Positions 19,851-31,183 of a stretch of 64,000 nucleotides of DNA are shown here, piece by piece. Each line of letters opens with the position of its first letter. The stretch's first letter is position 1. The stretch comes from Gracilaria gracilis (Eukaryota > Rhodophyta > Florideophyceae > Gracilariales > Gracilariaceae), in contig JARGSG010000045.1 in the NCBI GenBank assembly GCA_030374805.1, positions 62,001-126,000 of the forward strand, in the 5' to 3' direction. A program made the position numbers and the translations under genes. The notes under the pieces were generated by a model that saw only the letters and a program-made list of their open reading frames with translations, was not told where the DNA came from and did no database searches.

Positions 19851-21796
19851 ATGGCAGCCATGGCCGCCTGCACTACAACTTCTTGCGCAGCACTTGGCGC
19901 AGATATTGTTCTCCACAGACGCCGCAAGACAACTAACCGGTCCCACACACCCGCCAACTACACCAGGAAGAAACTACTAAACTTTTACAAAGCAAATGAG
20001 CTAGCATTGTGGCGTAAAGTTTTGGAATTTGACACAGACTACGATTATGTCATTACAACTAAATTCACAAAGAAACTCTTTTTGGACCACTTTCTCCCAC
20101 TGTTTATCCAAACCAGACGCGATTTCAACCACACCAGCCCATACCGCCGTACACACTTCCGACCGGGACAAAAGCCGTTACTGAAATAAGTAGATCTCTT
20201 ATTATTGGCTTTAAAATATATGAAAACATCTGATAAAGCGTATCAACTTTGCCCGTTCTTTCGTATGGTTCCCACTTTGCTCAGCGTTTGCCTGAACTAC
20301 CCCCTTAACATACTTTTGAGAGCTACAAAAAACACAGAGAAAGCACCATTTGAATTACGATGGCCTTCTTTCGAAGAACGTAAACTTTCTGCCGCTCTAC
20401 TAGAGAATAACCACAAGCTTGTTCTTCTGCTGAAAGAGCTTTTTGGCATCACGGCTGGGGGGAGGTTTAGAATTCAAAACTACGGAGACCCAGAGATGCG
20501 AAACGCCTGCTACGAGGGAAACACCCAGCAGGTGGAGGTGACTAACCTGTTTGTATTTAACTTCTTTGTAAAGATAATCCATGCCGTCATAAACCTTCAT
20601 GGCAGTTGGCATGACACAAAGCTAGCAGGCCTATCAGGTTTGTACCATCTTAAGCTTTCAAATGAAATGACACCACCTGGGGTGGCGATATTGGGAGATT
20701 CGGCCTTTTTGTCCAATACACGATGCACCAATGGAAAGATCGTTCGTGCAAGGAAAACGAACGAGACGGCAGGTGTCCCAGATTCAGAAGAGCTAGCAGC
20801 AATCGATCTGGGGCTACAGAGAATTCTACCGAGCACGCGCTAGAGCGCAGAATGGGGTATTCGGGCCATAAAGGCTCCGTTTGGCAGACTTGGCGCAAAG
20901 CTTTGCACAGACGAACACAGGCGGTCAGTGGTCATAGATCTGGCTGCTCGTTTATTGAATTACCACACACGCACAATGGGACGTTGTAGTGCAACGCCAG
21001 AGGCGAAAAGCCACCACGAAGACGTCCGAGATCTTCCTCCGTAGGAGGGAAGTCAGCAGACAGAGCCTCTCTGGCAAGGCACGACGAAGTCGGGTGTAAG
21101 CCGAGGCCAAGCCGTCACGACGGGCGTAGAGAGTTGAGCAAGTATCGGTGTTGGAAACACGTATGTGGGTGAACGGGCCCTCGAGAGAGGCACGAGTCCA
21201 CGGAAGTGGGGAGAGAGAAAAGGAATCCGCGAGAGCGGGGGATAGAAAGAAGGAAAAGGAGGAAAGGGCAAAAAGGCTACGGTACACACCGGGGTTATCC
21301 CTGTACAGGGTCGAACGCGACACAAGCGGAAAACACTCCCACGAATGGGTCCTGTTAGGTGACGCAGGGAGGATACACTACCCGTAGGCAACGGAGTCTC
21401 TCTCCTGGAGGGAGTCGATGACCGCCGAAGGCGAAGAAGTATAGAGCCAACCGTGGTTGGGGGAACTTTACTGTGCACGGTGGCGAGGTCGCCGCTAGGC
21501 TAAGTAATGAGCTCGCACCAACACTAATTAAATAAACTAACTAAATTAGGCCCACGCCCAGTGGTAATTACCCACGCCCCGTGGCGCCCGTCCCACGTGT
21601 CCGTGGCCAACCTCCTGGCTCAACCGTGTCCCACGTGTCCTTCCCACTACAGTGGTTGTTACTATTCATATACTCCCATTTGGAGCACCCGCCCGACACG
21701 TCGGAATATGACTTAGTCAGAAACCTCCATCAGAGGGCGTTGCACTACAGACGTAATCAAATCCGTAGCACATATCAAACACTCCTTGATAACTGA
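19851..21796 (+). pseudogene. DDE transposase (PIF/Harbinger-related), split by a solo LTR
   Basis: One frame carries the whole protein. NLHGSWHDTKLAGLSGLY and AILGDSAF hold acidic residues of a DDE core, and SAEWGIRAIKAPFGRL matches the 'RqsaEWGm.aiqg.FgRL' block of this transposase group. Stops in frame are TAA 20187-20189 and TAG 20841-20843, the latter where glutamine (CAG) is usual. At 20985 a 765-bp solo LTR interrupts the frame between GGACGT and its duplicate. After it the same frame resumes as RNQIRSTYQTLLDN and ends at 21796. The convergent SANT-like gene at 31184 was originally only about 110 bp away, before the Ty3/gypsy insertion. Confidence 0.8.
20985..21749. repeat. Solo LTR with 5-bp target duplication GACGT
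   Basis: It starts TGTAGTGCAACGCC and ends GGCGTTGCACTACA, perfect 14-bp inverted ends. The flanks GACGT (20980-20984 and 21750-21754) are identical. Its left 160 bp resembles the LTRs at 7100, 21900 and 30316 in a diverged way, so it belongs to a sister family. No internal region is left, consistent with LTR-LTR recombination. It interrupts a transposase gene. Confidence 0.9.
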
Positions 21797-21899
21797 GCGC
21801 GGGCCGTTGCCCGAGGAGCCAAGTGCACGAATGCGAGTGCCAGCGAGCTTTAACGGCCCGCGCCAGTGGACGCTCCGCAACATAAACGAAAGGCAGAAA

Positions 21900-22752
21900 T
21901 GGGGAGCAACGCCTTTGGCGGGAAAAGTGAAGGCTCACGAAGACGTTCGGAATCTTCCCCTCGACAGGGCAGCACAGCTAACGGAGCACTCCGGGAATGA
22001 CACAGCTAAGCCGGGTGTAAATCCGAGGTCAAACCACCACGACAAGCGTCGGAGCGTTGAGGCTGATTAGTAGTCGGTAGAGATCCACCTGTTCACACGG
22101 TCACGAGATGAGTTCTCGAAAGAGAGTAGCACGGCAACGACAAGGTGTCGGAAACGAGCCACTGCGAACAGGGCGAAAAGGCAAACCCAAAAAGGGAAGA
22201 AAGCAAACCACCAGAGTGAAGAAAAGAGAGAGAAAATAAAGCAAACCCAATACAGGGGCGAGTATACGACAATAGGTCGGAACGAGACACACAAATAGTG
22301 GTTATACTCTGAGCGCCACAAGGGTGGGCAACTATACGTGAACAACGCAGTCGTCACTTCACTTGGAGGTGAACAATCCGCGAAGGCGTGATAGTTAGAG
22401 CCAGAAGCCCTTGCTTGGCAAGGGGCAGTTTACTTGGGGGAGCGGTGCTCAACCCTCTAAGTACTGAGCTCGGCGCACCACTGACAGTGGGTGCGCCGGG
22501 CAAAATAATCTATAAAATATCTAAGTAAATACAGCAATGCTGGATGCACTGCCTCTGGCATATTCGTGCTACACGTGTGCTAGTCACACCCGCTAAGCGG
22601 CGCCTCGAGCCGTGCAATCCTCGTGTAAATGTGTGGAAATTACCTCAGCGAGGCGAAACGCTAATAGCGGTGTAGCTCATATGTATCTACTAACGCATGA
22701 TGCGGAAATTAACTAAGTACCTCAAATCGCCTCCAAGGAGTGTTTTCCTTCA
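21900..22752 (-). repeat. 3' LTR of the Ty3/gypsy element (copy C)
   Basis: 853 bp, with TG...CA ends. It carries a TATA-like run (ATCTATAAAATATC near 22508) and a strong hairpin (GGCGCACC 22472-22479 with GGTGCGCC 22490-22497). It is closely similar to 30316-31168 and 7100-7951. Confidence 0.9.
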
Positions 22753-22782
22753 ACAAGTGTTAAGAAATCCCCCTCCTTAAGA

Positions 22783-23670
22783 GTGAGCCACGCCGTCGCG
22801 ATGGCGGGTCGAACTCCCAACCGTGGGCATAAAAGCGCATCCCCGAAGTCTTCGGATTCCATCTCGCCTCGCGAAGACCAAGTCACTACCACTCCAAAGT
22901 GCAAACCTTGCTCCGGCGACGATCAACCCTGTTCACAACAGTCTTCAACTTGCTCTTGCGGTGTTACTACCAACCTTCCCGTTCCTCGAGTGCCTCGTGC
23001 GATGAGCGGTCAACCTCCGAACTCGGGATACTTCTCCGGATTTCGTTCCGTGCCTCTTCCGCAAAGCGGCAATGCTTCTGGGGCGTCCCAGGGACTCAAC
23101 GCCAGTGGCGGACACATTCTCCCTCCGGGGCAGCAGCCCCATGGTCACTTCATGCATGACGTGCCGTTGCCTTCCTACGACGAGCTAGTCGGGCTGAACC
23201 CTCGCGTTCACGCGCATTTCTTCCGGACTGCTCCGTGGTTTCATCCTACAACCGTTTTCAAGGAGGAGCTTATCGTGTCCTATGCGGACGGTACTGATCG
23301 CCTTCCCGGGGATCTTCTGGCGTTAGTCACCACTTCGTGGGATTGGCGTCGACGGGTTTCCGTCCCTCCTCACGCAATCTTGCGGCGTTCCGGCGAGTCG
23401 CTGGCTTCCGCTTAGGCGGCATTGGTTCGCTTGGGCTATGCGCGGCAGAGCCGGGCGAACTTCGAGTTCCCAATTCCTGATTCCATCAGCTTTGATCTCC
23501 GGTTGTACCGTACAGAAGGCGAGACTTCGTATTGTGCCCGCTTGGCGGTGGTTGAGACTTACTCCTGGAGAGGACGTCCTAATGTACGCCAGGAGGCGGT
23601 GTTTCCACTCCGTTATGCGACGTAGTCACTCCAGGCGCGCTATGCGGCTTAGGCGACGGCTTCGCCGGTA
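22783..23670 (+). pseudogene. Antisense gene between pol and the 3' LTR (fossil)
   Basis: The plus strand, opposite to gag-pol, has an open frame of 210 codons from ATG 22783, with protein-like sequence continuing beyond it to about 23625-23670. The N-terminal 80 residues are Ser/Pro/Cys-rich. The core YDELVGLNPRVHAHFFR and a following W-x-W-RRR pattern resemble the antisense gene at about 2600-2900 in the left element. The family is unknown to me. Position and similarity suggest a gene carried by these retroelements. This copy is interrupted. Confidence 0.55.
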
Positions 23671-23792
23671 ACGACTGAGTCTCCTTGGTCCTGTCCCGCA
23701 CGGCGGTAGTGTTTGGTGACGATTCCGCTTCTGCGTTGATGCGCGGCGACCCTGACGAGACGCCGGGCTCTCGAGAGGGCTTTGATTGCGCA

Positions 23793-26700
23793 TTAGCGGT
23801 GTCTCTCTTCCGTGCCACCACGGTGTTCCTCACGCGACAGCGCGGAAGCATGACGATTAACGAGCCCCCCCCCCTCCTTAAATGGAGCGACATGGGGAGT
23901 GGGTGTCAACGCGCCAAGGCGGCAAATAATTACGCCAGACGGCGGGGCTTCAGACAGCAAAGCACCAGGGCGCGTATAGTCCGATAACATCGCCAAATCC
24001 GAGAGTCCCCTATTAGGGTGTGGGACCTCCCTAGGGCGGTCGATCGTGGGTGGGTCCGGTGTGTCCGTAGTGTTCGTTTCCGATTCTGCGGTAGAATGTC
24101 CACTTGATGGGTCGTTTCCCGCAGGCGGGTGTGCAAAAACCATGCGATCGCGGGAAATGCGTTCGTGTTGCTGACCCATCTCCACTACGACAGTGTCGGA
24201 TTCCACTGCAATTGTCTTGAAGGGACCGTCGGCGACGGGTGAGAGCTTGTGGCGTTTCTCCTTGCCTGGGTTCCAATACTCCTTACGAATGAACACGTAG
24301 TCCCCTTCTTTAAGGGCGGGTGGTCTTCGAGGGGCTCGCTGATCGAAATCACGCTTATATGCAGCTTGTGACCGGGCCATGGACCGTTGTGCTGCAGGGA
24401 CCAGCTTGGTAAGCCATGTCTTCCAGGTTTCCCTGTATCCCTTCGTCGAAGGAAATTGATCCAGCGTTGGCTGTGCTTCGAGCGCCACGGGCGGCGGGGT
24501 GCGAGAAAGAACCAATTCAAATGGAGTCAAACCCGTAGTACGGTGTACCTGAGTGTTGTATGCGAATGTCAGCGCATCGGTGAACAGGTCCCACGTGGTG
24601 GGGTGATCGGCTACGTATGAACGGAGTGCTGCTAACAGCGTCCGGTTAAACCGTTCAGCCTGCCCATTACACTGGGGGTGGTAGGTTGTCGTGAAGAGAT
24701 TCTTGACATCCAGAATTCTGCATACATCTCCGAAAAACCGGGAGGCAAACTGTTTCCCGTTGTCGGAGATTAGATTCACCGGTGGACCGTAGACGAATGC
24801 CCAATGGGTGACGAATGCTTTCGCAGCCGTCAATGACGTGATTCTCCGTAATGGTACGGTACGAACGAGCTTCGAGAAACGATCGGTAATCACGAGTAGA
24901 GATTTGTTACGCCGCTTGGTAGCGAGGAAGGGTCCCAAAATATAGATGGCTACGAATTCCAGGGGGGTCCTTTCGGGGAAGAGCTTCAACTTCGTCGCAG
25001 GGCGGCGAGGGTTGACGCGATTCCGAGCACACTCGAGGCAGAACCGCACAGTTGCGTAGCAATCCACAGTCATTGCTGGCCAGTAGAATTTCCTTCGCAA
25101 TGTAAGGTACAGTTTCCGTCCTCCGACGTGGCCACTAAGTTTGGCATAGTGTGATAATTGTAACACCCGAGATTGTAGGGCGTGTGGCACCACTATTTGT
25201 GGGTTTCCAGTGACCGTGCGAACGAGGTATCCAATATCATTCACCCGAAAGGGGAGATCAGCTCCTCCATTAAGTTCCGACCGAATCTTCTTGCAGTAGA
25301 GATCGCTGAATTGTTCCCTAACCATCTTCTCCGTTGGGACGGGTACGAAGTTCCCTGGTAGGGGGTTCACACTTTCGCTGAAAGCGAGTAGGTCATCCAG
25401 TTCCTGGTCAAAATCCAGTTCGTCTGGCCATTCCTCTTCGATATCATCCAGTTCACCTGCAGTGTAGTCGTCAACTGCGAAGCAGGGTATTTCCTCTTCA
25501 TCGACGGCTAAAGCTTCCCCCGTGGTGGGTAGGCGAGAAAGGGCGTCGGTTTGTTTATTGTCGGCGCCTTTCTTGTAGGCGACGTCGAAGTCGAACTCTG
25601 CAAGACGCAGTCTCCAACGCATTAAGCGGCCTGAAGACTTCGATATGGAGAGTAGCCATCTCAACGATGATTGATCCGTGTAAACGGTGAAATGAGCACC
25701 CATGAGGTAGGGGCGTAGTGTGCATAATGCCCACACTACTGCAAGACATTCCTTCTCCGAGACGGAGTAATTCTTCTCATGCAAGTTTAACGAACGGGAC
25801 CAGTACCCAATTCGCTTGCGTTCCCCTTCTGGGGTGGTTTGAAACAAGACGCAGCCTACCTGGTAGTCAATAGAATCCATGTTCACGGTATATGAAAGTC
25901 CCAGTTTCGGTAGTGACACTACTGGTGCCGTGGTTACAGCCTCTTTGAGAGAGTTAAAGGCTTCCATCTGAGTAGACGTGAATGGGTCCAACTTAGGCGG
26001 TTGACCCTTCCGCAGGAGTGCGTTGAGAGGTGCCGCAATGTCCACGAAGTTGGGAATAAACCGTCTATAGACGTTGACTAATCCTAGAAAGGGTCTCAGT
26101 TCAGTCTGGGTAGTCGGTTCCGTGGCCTGTTTCAGCGACTTCACACGAGCTTCCTCGATCATGACACGTCCTGGACGGATTATGTGACCCCGATACTTGA
26201 CAGTATCCGTGAAGAACTGGCATTTACTCAGCTTGAGTGTCACTCCGGCGTCCCGTAACGTGGCCATTATGTCTCTCACATGTGTGAGGTGATCATCCAG
26301 ATTATCTGAGAATACAATGACGTCGTCAAGGTAGACGAGACAAGTACGCCACTCGAAGCGGGCCAGTAGGATATCAATAGCGCGCTGAAAAGTAGCGGGA
26401 GCATTGGTTAAACCAAAGAGCATCCGTTTAAAACGATAGAGGCCAGAATGGCAGATAAACTCGGTCTTGCCGTGATCCTGCTTTCTCACTGGAACCTGCC
26501 AGTATCCCCAGTTAGCATCCAATGCCGTGAATACTGTAGCATTTCCGAGAGAATCGATGTATTCATCCATACGTGGAATAGGGTACACGTCCTTGACGGT
26601 AAGAGCGTTTAGACGACGATAATCGATACAGAAGCGCCAGGAACCATCCGGTTTCGCAGCCAGTACCATTGGTGATGCCCACGGCGAATGTGCCGGTTCT

Positions 26701-28028
26701 ATAACTCCTGCACGGAGCATCTTGTCCACCTGAAATTGCTCTTCTTCTCTGGCCTTGGGCCCTGCCCTGTACGGATGTTGGGCTACTGGCCGAGAGTTCG
26801 GAAGGAGATCAATCCGGTGTTCCTTGGTATTTATCTCTCCGAGAGAACCATCCCACATTGTGGTGAATTCACGAAGCATATCGCGCAGTTGTTTGCGGTG
26901 TGTCTCCGGAACATGTCCGAGGTCGAGTTCTTCCAATTCCTTCACTGGGTCCAATTGGTCGTAACTCGTCGGAACGCGTGTCTTCTCTGTCTTACCAGGT
27001 TGCTGACCCGAGAGACTCGGCGACGGATACGAATGAGATTCAGACTCCTCCCCCTCCTTAGAGTGAACGATTCCGAGCACGTCGGCAGCAGTCATCTTCG
27101 TCGGTACCAACGCAGTTGGATACGGCATGACCGAGCCAATCACTTGGTTTTTCACCAGATACTGGGTTGTTTTTCCTAGATTGGCTATCAACACGTAAAA
27201 CGGATTATCCGGTTCCACCTGGACTACTCCATTAGCAATGAAAAGAGGGTATTTATCATACAACGACGGCAATGGCTGGACGATTTGTAAGCCATGTTGA
27301 CGGGAATTCACCTGTACCCAGACTTGAGACTCTGGAGGCACGCGTGTCGTGGAGGCAACACGAAGCCTCGTAGATTCTCGAGAACTCGGTGGTGCTTCCT
27401 GCGCCGCAGGTAGAGGTACATGCTTCTTGGAGGCATGCCTCAAAGGACGACGAACAATCGGCACGGACGAACCATCTTCCATTTCAACACGCCTCTGGCG
27501 GGGCCCAATGGCATCGACAGAGCGGTCGCAAAAGTCACAACCCAAAATGACTGGGGTGGCCAGGGACCGACAAACGACAAAGTCGAGCTTCACCACGCAT
27601 GAGCCCAAGCGGATTACCAACTCGATGTATCCTACTGTTGAAAACGGGTTGTTATTCGCGTCAGCGACGTCAGGAATGTCGCCACGGCGAATGTGTGACC
27701 GCAAGGCGGGTGGCAATGCTGTCTCAACAATGAAGTTCGGACCTGCGCCTGTATCTAATACAGTGAGATAACGCACCATAAACTGGGGGGAAAGGCCAAG
27801 GTCGGCATAGACCTTGTAATTGCGCTTGGCCATCACCATAACTCTATCCGGGAACCGGTTATTTCTTACCCGTATCCACGGTCGACGAAGAACACCAAGA
27901 TGTTCTGAGTTCACGTCTTCGACGACCTGTTTCCTCGAGAGGATTCGGACCTGGGAGCGAGGCAGGGACGCCTCGGGCGCCTTCAGCCTCAACTCTGAGG
28001 GCGCCTCTCCAAGAGAGGAGACTCCCAC
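23793..28028 (-). CDS. Ty3/gypsy pol polyprotein (fossil element)
   Basis: The frame has 1411 codons in one stretch. The domains in order are an aspartic protease (LDTGAGPNF, near residue 90), reverse transcriptase with the YLDD box near residue 565, RNase H, an integrase zinc-binding region of the H-H-C-C type around residues 945-985, and an integrase core with SDNGKQF near 1086 and YHPQCNGQAERFNR. This PR-RT-RH-IN order defines Ty3/gypsy. The tail is acidic and threonine-rich without a clear chromodomain, unlike the element at the left edge of the window. Pol precedes the antisense gene and follows gag on the same strand. Confidence 0.92.
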   Translation of the reverse strand: MGVSSLGEAPSELRLKAPEASLPRSQVRILSRKQVVEDVNSEHLGVLRRPWIRVRNNRFPDRVMVMAKRNYKVYADLGLSPQFMVRYLTVLDTGAGPNFIVETALPPALRSHIRRGDIPDVADANNNPFSTVGYIELVIRLGSCVVKLDFVVCRSLATPVILGCDFCDRSVDAIGPRQRRVEMEDGSSVPIVRRPLRHASKKHVPLPAAQEAPPSSRESTRLRVASTTRVPPESQVWVQVNSRQHGLQIVQPLPSLYDKYPLFIANGVVQVEPDNPFYVLIANLGKTTQYLVKNQVIGSVMPYPTALVPTKMTAADVLGIVHSKEGEESESHSYPSPSLSGQQPGKTEKTRVPTSYDQLDPVKELEELDLGHVPETHRKQLRDMLREFTTMWDGSLGEINTKEHRIDLLPNSRPVAQHPYRAGPKAREEEQFQVDKMLRAGVIEPAHSPWASPMVLAAKPDGSWRFCIDYRRLNALTVKDVYPIPRMDEYIDSLGNATVFTALDANWGYWQVPVRKQDHGKTEFICHSGLYRFKRMLFGLTNAPATFQRAIDILLARFEWRTCLVYLDDVIVFSDNLDDHLTHVRDIMATLRDAGVTLKLSKCQFFTDTVKYRGHIIRPGRVMIEEARVKSLKQATEPTTQTELRPFLGLVNVYRRFIPNFVDIAAPLNALLRKGQPPKLDPFTSTQMEAFNSLKEAVTTAPVVSLPKLGLSYTVNMDSIDYQVGCVLFQTTPEGERKRIGYWSRSLNLHEKNYSVSEKECLAVVWALCTLRPYLMGAHFTVYTDQSSLRWLLSISKSSGRLMRWRLRLAEFDFDVAYKKGADNKQTDALSRLPTTGEALAVDEEEIPCFAVDDYTAGELDDIEEEWPDELDFDQELDDLLAFSESVNPLPGNFVPVPTEKMVREQFSDLYCKKIRSELNGGADLPFRVNDIGYLVRTVTGNPQIVVPHALQSRVLQLSHYAKLSGHVGGRKLYLTLRRKFYWPAMTVDCYATVRFCLECARNRVNPRRPATKLKLFPERTPLEFVAIYILGPFLATKRRNKSLLVITDRFSKLVRTVPLRRITSLTAAKAFVTHWAFVYGPPVNLISDNGKQFASRFFGDVCRILDVKNLFTTTYHPQCNGQAERFNRTLLAALRSYVADHPTTWDLFTDALTFAYNTQVHRTTGLTPFELVLSRTPPPVALEAQPTLDQFPSTKGYRETWKTWLTKLVPAAQRSMARSQAAYKRDFDQRAPRRPPALKEGDYVFIRKEYWNPGKEKRHKLSPVADGPFKTIAVESDTVVVEMGQQHERISRDRMVFAHPPAGNDPSSGHSTAESETNTTDTPDPPTIDRPREVPHPNRGLSDLAMLSDYTRPGALLSEAPPSGVIICRLGALTPTPHVAPFKEGGGLVNRHASALSREEHRGGTEERHR

Positions 28029-28030
28029 TA

Positions 28031-30154
28031 TTAGTTTTTCTGAGCAGAATCCGCCTGAAGCTTGTGCTCAGTGTTCTGAACCATTGATGCCTGGACACCA
28101 GCGGCAGAAGCGTCCGCAGTAGCGGTTGAATTTCGCTCGAGAGGAGCACGGTGGTGAGAGGTCACCATGTTTTGGGCAATCGGAGCCGCAATTGTGCGTG
28201 GAATATCCATCTTCGCGCGGATGTACGATGCCATGGGAACGGAAGCCTTCTCCTCAGGTGAGAGGGATTCGTAGTTGGCAATGACTTGTGCCCATTCACG
28301 AATGGTTAAAACGCACTGCGGAGAAGTATGCCCTCGCGTATAGCAGAGGTGACAGATCAATCCAACAATGGCATTGACGTTCCGAGTACTCGAGAATCGC
28401 ACCGCTGGGTGGGAAGCTTGCCAGCCAGGCCGTGAAGCCCGGGTTCCACCGTTCTCATATGACAGTCGAGGCGGTCGAACTCGGTTCGAATCTGCATACA
28501 GCAGTGTATCGTCCGGAGCCGTTTGAAACAAGGCATCCCTGGTTGAGGGAAGCTTCGTTGTCGGGATTGAAAGCACGTCGCTACGGGCAAAGTGCATTTG
28601 ATCCTACTCCTTATTGGAGTGTTCCTCAGCCAGCATTGACGCCAACGGGGTTCCCGATCCCAACATCAACGTTTTAGCGGACTTCAACCGGGTACTCGGG
28701 ACTCGTGCTCGTAGCGCGTCGCCTTCGGCGCGTGCATACTGCACCAGTTCCAAGTACGTAAGCTTACGGTTCTCTTCACGGCGACGGGCCACTAGGGTCC
28801 GTATAGCCGGGTCTAGTTCATCAGCGAACATGTTACAACGTTCTTGAGCGGAATAAACATTGCCACATCGGTGGAAGGCCTTATTCAGGCGCACCGAGTA
28901 ATCGGTTTCCGTTTCGCCGGGACGTTGTTTGGTGTCTCTCAGAGCGAGGATAGCCGACTGGATGGCGGTACCAGTGGCATGGGACCTCAGTAGATACTGT
29001 ACTGCTTCAGGCCAGCAAGTAACCTCCCCTTCAGAGGCACGCGATGAACTTCTTACAGAGTTGTACTGATCTTCCGCAAGTCCGCGTAGAAAATAGGGCA
29101 GCGCGACAAACGCCTGTCCTTCATTCATCCCAAAGATATCGGCTTCCGCTACAAAGCGTGATAGGAAATCCAACACCAAGATGGGATCATCGCCTGTAAA
29201 CAGTTGATTACGGAGCGACAGCTGCATCCGTTTGATACAGTCTTTGACCTTTCCCGTCCCACGGAGAGTTCTATCCAATGAGGAGTCCTCTAAACGGTAA
29301 TACCGGTATGACTACAGCTTCTTGTAGAGCAGATAGGTAGGCTTCAACTCTTTTAATCCAGAGTGCTTCATTCCCTTCGAGCGGGCGCGTATCACACCTT
29401 GGGTGGCTGATGACCGCTTTGAGCGTGACGAACGCTCACGAGGGGCTTCTTCTACCGACGAGTCGGACGAATCAGACCCGGTTGACCGGCGAGAAGAAAG
29501 AGAAGATGCTCACGAATCAGAGTCGTAGTTCTTCCGCTCTTTGCGTGCTTTGGATCCACTGACCTTCTTGTCACGGTGTGAAACGGCAACCGGCTCAGCC
29601 GTGCGATTGGCTCCAACCAGGACGGTTTGTTCCACAGTTTCTAGACGGGCGCGGAGGCGAGTAAACTTCTCAGCCACGTCCTCCACGAAATTAGCGGGTC
29701 CTTTGAAAGCTTCCCAGAGGGAGTTTACATCACCACGCAAGACGAGGAGATCCTCAAAAGAGTCCTGCAAACCAGTGTCATCCACCTTCTTTCGAAGTAG
29801 TGACAACTCCTTAGCAAGGGTAGCATGGGCAGGCCGCGTGGAGCGGAGCTACTCTTCCACAGTTAAGTGGGGGGTGTCATTGACAGTAGCCCTCAGAGGT
29901 GCCTCCGGAGTGGGAGCTACGGAAGGGACCGTACCTCCTACGATAGGTGCGGGACCAGCAACAACAGGGGCCGGTCCATCACCTCGATGAGGGTTGATCA
30001 ACGACGTGGGCGGGAGTCGAGTGGTCGTCAACACAGCTTCAGTAGCCGGCATCCCTTCGGTCCGGGACCGTGAACGGGTGGGGATCCGTGACGGAAGTGG
30101 CGAATCCGATCTTCCAGTCTGACTGCGTGTCTTCGGACGATCTGACAGCGTCAT
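28031..30154 (-). pseudogene. Ty3/gypsy gag region (fossil)
   Basis: The central part (about 28604-29278) looks like a retrotransposon capsid domain, with features such as FLSRFVAEADIFGMNE, YFLRGLAEDQY and RCNMFADELDPAIRTLV. Nearer pol is a zinc-knuckle-like pattern CHLCYTRGHTSPQC. The N-terminal part is charged with a coiled-coil-like stretch. The region is interrupted about two to three times. Confidence 0.8.
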
Positions 30155-30315
30155 AACCAGAACAACTGTACAATGGGATCACCGACAGCCAAATGGGCTG
30201 GGACTTCAAGCGAACTTCCGAATGGGGACAAGGGCTAAACGACAAACCTCGCCACGAGTGAATTCAAGAGTGAATCTTCCGACACAACTATTCGTTTCTA
30301 AGTCGGGAGACCACT

Positions 30316-31168
30316 TGTGGAGCAACGCCTTTGGCGGGAAAAGTGCAGGCTCACGAAGACGTTCGGAATCTTCCCCTCGACAGGGCAGCACAGCGAACGG
30401 AGCACTCCGGGAATGACACAGCTAAGCCGGGTGTAAATCCGAGGTCAAACAACCACGACAAGCGTCGGAGCGTTGAGGCTGATTAGTAGTCGGTAGAGAT
30501 CCACCTGTTCACACGGTCACGAGATGAGTTCTCGAAAGAGAGTAGCACGGCAACGAAAAGGTGTCGGAAACGAGCCACTGCGAACAGGGCAAAAAATCAA
30601 ACCCAAAAAGGGGAGAAAGCAAACCACCAGAGTGGGGAAAAGAGAAGGAGAATAAAGCAAACCCAATACAGGGGCGAGTATACGACAATAGGTCGGAACG
30701 AGACACACAAATAGTGGTTATACTCTGAGCGCCACAAGGGTGGGCAACTATACGTGAACAACGCAGTCGTCACTTCACTTGGAGGTGAACAATCCGCGAA
30801 GGCGTGATAGTTAGAGCCAGAAGCCCTTGCTTGGCAAGGGGCAGTTTACTTGGGGGAGCGGTGCTCAACCCTCTAAGTACTGAGCTCGGCGCACCACTGA
30901 CAGTGGGTGCGCCGGGCAAAATAATCTATAAAATATCTAAGTAAATACAGCAATGCTGGGTGCACTGCCTCTGGCATATCCGTGCTACATGTGTGCTATT
31001 CACACCCTCTAAGCGGCGCCTCGAGCCGTGCAATCCACGTGTAAATGTGTGGAAATTACCTCAGCGAGGCGACACGCTAATAGCGGTGTAACTCATATAT
31101 ATCTACTAAAGCATGATGCGGAAATTAACTAAGTACCTCAAATCGCCTCCAAGGAGTGTTGTCCTTCA
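30316..31168 (-). repeat. 5' LTR of the Ty3/gypsy element (copy D)
   Basis: 853 bp with the same ends as copy C. The hairpin is at 30888-30895 and 30906-30913. The bases just inside the element (minus strand) include TGGTCTCCCGACTTAG, a possible primer binding site that I cannot assign to a tRNA. Confidence 0.88.
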
Positions 31169-31183
31169 AGAAACGATTCGTTT

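Larger units (their letters stand above)
21900..31168 (-). mobile_element. Nearly complete Ty3/gypsy LTR retrotransposon (9.3 kb), fossil
   Basis: LTRs lie at 21900-22752 and 30316-31168, both flanked by AGAAA (21895-21899 and 31169-31173). Going leftward on the minus strand, the internal region holds a gag region (about 28030-30150), pol (23793-28028) and an antisense gene (22783-23670, plus strand) before the 3' LTR. Pol is one long open frame. The gag region and the antisense gene show a few breaks. The two LTRs differ at a few percent of positions by eye, so the insertion is fairly young but not brand new. The element sits between the two genes of an older DNA transposon. Confidence 0.92.

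Noticed and set aside
24387-28149. Plus-strand open frames opposite pol
   Set aside because: They are shadows of the long pol frame with skewed composition and no motifs.
28479-28500. GGTTCGAATC-like box suggesting a tRNA gene
   Set aside because: It lies inside the gag coding region and no cloverleaf or A box fits around it.
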